NCBI RefSeq assembly: GCF_035594125.1
Contig: NC_087151.1
Coordinates: 19,546,096-19,610,095, forward strand
Reading direction: 5' to 3'
DNA from: Scylla paramamosain
Lineage: Eukaryota > Arthropoda > Malacostraca > Decapoda > Portunidae
DNA: 64,000 nt
Within the stretch, counting starts at the first letter, position 1; the number at the start of each line of letters is the position of its first letter. Under the pieces are notes generated by a model that did not search any database, had not been told where the DNA came from, and saw nothing but the letters and a program-made list of their open reading frames with translations. Position numbers and translations under genes: made by a program. Positions 63,140 through 64,000 of this stretch are shown one piece after another.

Positions 63140-64000
63140 CAATTAATTTTTTTTTTCCCCCTTCCCCCTTTTTTCTTTTTTCTTTTTTTTTTTACCTAGG
63201 AGGGACACTGGCCATGGGCAACAAAAATCCAATAAAAAAAAAGCCCACTGTGATGCTAGTTCCAGAAAAGGGTCCAAACCGGTAGTCAAAAATTAAAGGA
63301 TAAGTGTCTTGAAACCTCCTCCCTCTTGAAGGAATTCAAGTCATAAGAAGGTGGAAATACAGAAGCAGGTAGGAAGTTCCAGAATTTACCAGAGAAAGGG
63401 ATGAATGATTGAGAATACCAGTTAACTCTTGCATTAGAGAGGTGGACAGAATAGGGGTGAGAGAATGAAGAAAGTCTTATGCAGCAAGGCTGCAGGAGGA
63501 GGAGAGGCATGCAGTTAGCAAGATCAGAAGAGCAGCTAGCTTGAAAACTGCAGTAGAAGATAGCTAGAGATGCAATATTGCAGCGATGAACAGAGGCTGA
63601 AGACAGTCAGCTGGAAGAGAGGAGTTGATGACACGAAAAGCTTTTGATTCCACCCTGTCTAGAAGAGCAGTAATAGTAGAACCTCCCAGACGTGTGAAGC
63701 ATACTCCATACATGCACGGATAAGGCCCTTGTACAGAGTTAGCAGTGTGGGGGTGGGTGAGAAAAACTGGCAGAGATGTGTCAGAACACCTAACTTCATA
63801 GAAGCTGTTTTTAGCTAGAGATGAGATGTGAAGTTTCCAGTTCAGATTATAATTAAAGGACAGACCGAGGATGTTCAGTGTAGAAGAGGGACAGTTGAGT
63901 GTCACTGAAGAAGAGGGGATAGTTGTCTGGAAGGTTGTGTCGAGTTGATGGATGGAGGAATTGAGTTTTGAGACAATAAACAATACCAAGTTTGCTCTGC
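63140..64000 (-). mobile_element. 3' end of a jockey/I-type LINE, running off the window
   Basis: The minus-strand frame enters from the right edge and ends at a stop at 63,286. A short 3' untranslated region follows, including the GTTGCCCATGGCCAGTGTCC stretch, and a purine-rich tail (63,148-63,195, seen as T/C on the plus strand). The protein motifs and the lack of an octamer tail set it apart from the CR1-like copies. Confidence 0.82.
63286..63999 (-). pseudogene. Reverse transcriptase C-terminal remnant of the jockey/I-type LINE
   Basis: The first segment (63,989 down to about 63,600) reads LNILGLSFNYNLNWKLHISS, LAKNSFYEVR, PYPCMYGVCFTRLGGST and LLDRVESKAFRVINSSLPAD. These correspond to the family's ILGL.I...L.W..HI..LAK and LIRPCMEY..HVWGG...LLDRVE.KAFRLI blocks. 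After a frameshift near 63,595 the reading continues HRCNIASLAIFYCSFQASCS, then VHLSNARVNWYSQSFIPFSG and LPASVFPPSYDLNSFKREE, ending at a stop. The 5' portion lies outside the window, so its intactness there is unknown; this part is broken. Confidence 0.83.

Overview
The window is eukaryotic nuclear DNA, most likely from an arthropod and probably a decapod crustacean. This rests on the LINE and Penelope-like families present, pogo/Tigger-type short elements with TA target duplications, very long (AT)n and (CT)n microsatellites, and the lack of any bacterial gene organisation. The species cannot be named from sequence alone. No intact protein-coding gene is visible. The window is the edge of a large satellite array followed by a patchwork of decayed mobile elements and a few exon-like segments.

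Positions 1-51,352 are one satellite block. The basic period is about 95 bp (usually 86-104). Each subunit carries variants of TTTGAGTGTTTTTGAGC, a TACCAAAACGCTAAAA core, ATGCAAA, CTATATGGGGAAA and ACATTACNAGAAA. About 10-11 diverged subunits form a higher-order repeat of 1.0-1.13 kb, recognisable by one A-rich/T-rich block followed by TTCATAGGTACCGAG in each unit. A segment of about 18.26 kb (10,843-29,110) is repeated head-to-tail at 29,111-47,363 with roughly 99% identity by eye. Each copy carries the same 5'-truncated, internally deleted CR1-like LINE. The last part of the array (48,671-51,352) is inverted. Read backwards, it matches 2.6-4.07 kb and then 9.99-10.92 kb of the left side, so the tandem duplication lies between inverted flanks.

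Positions 51,353-58,724 hold low-copy DNA with exon-like segments: two on the + strand near 51.6 and 52.3 kb, and one of 161 codons on the - strand at 57.45-57.94 kb that is open except for a single TGA. Mixed in are an (AT)116 tract, a pogo/Tigger-like MITE nested in another, a Penelope-like GIY-YIG fragment, and the ORF1 plus endonuclease region of a LINE, along with several CT, GA and TA tracts.

Positions 58,725-62,021 are a second copy of the CR1-like LINE, split by a head-to-head pair of Penelope-like elements with a 13-bp target duplication. Positions 62,022-63,139 are unassigned. The right edge (63,140-64,000, - strand) is the 3' end of a third, jockey/I-type LINE. Every transposon coding region seen is broken. 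All open frames inside the satellite look like by-products of its composition.
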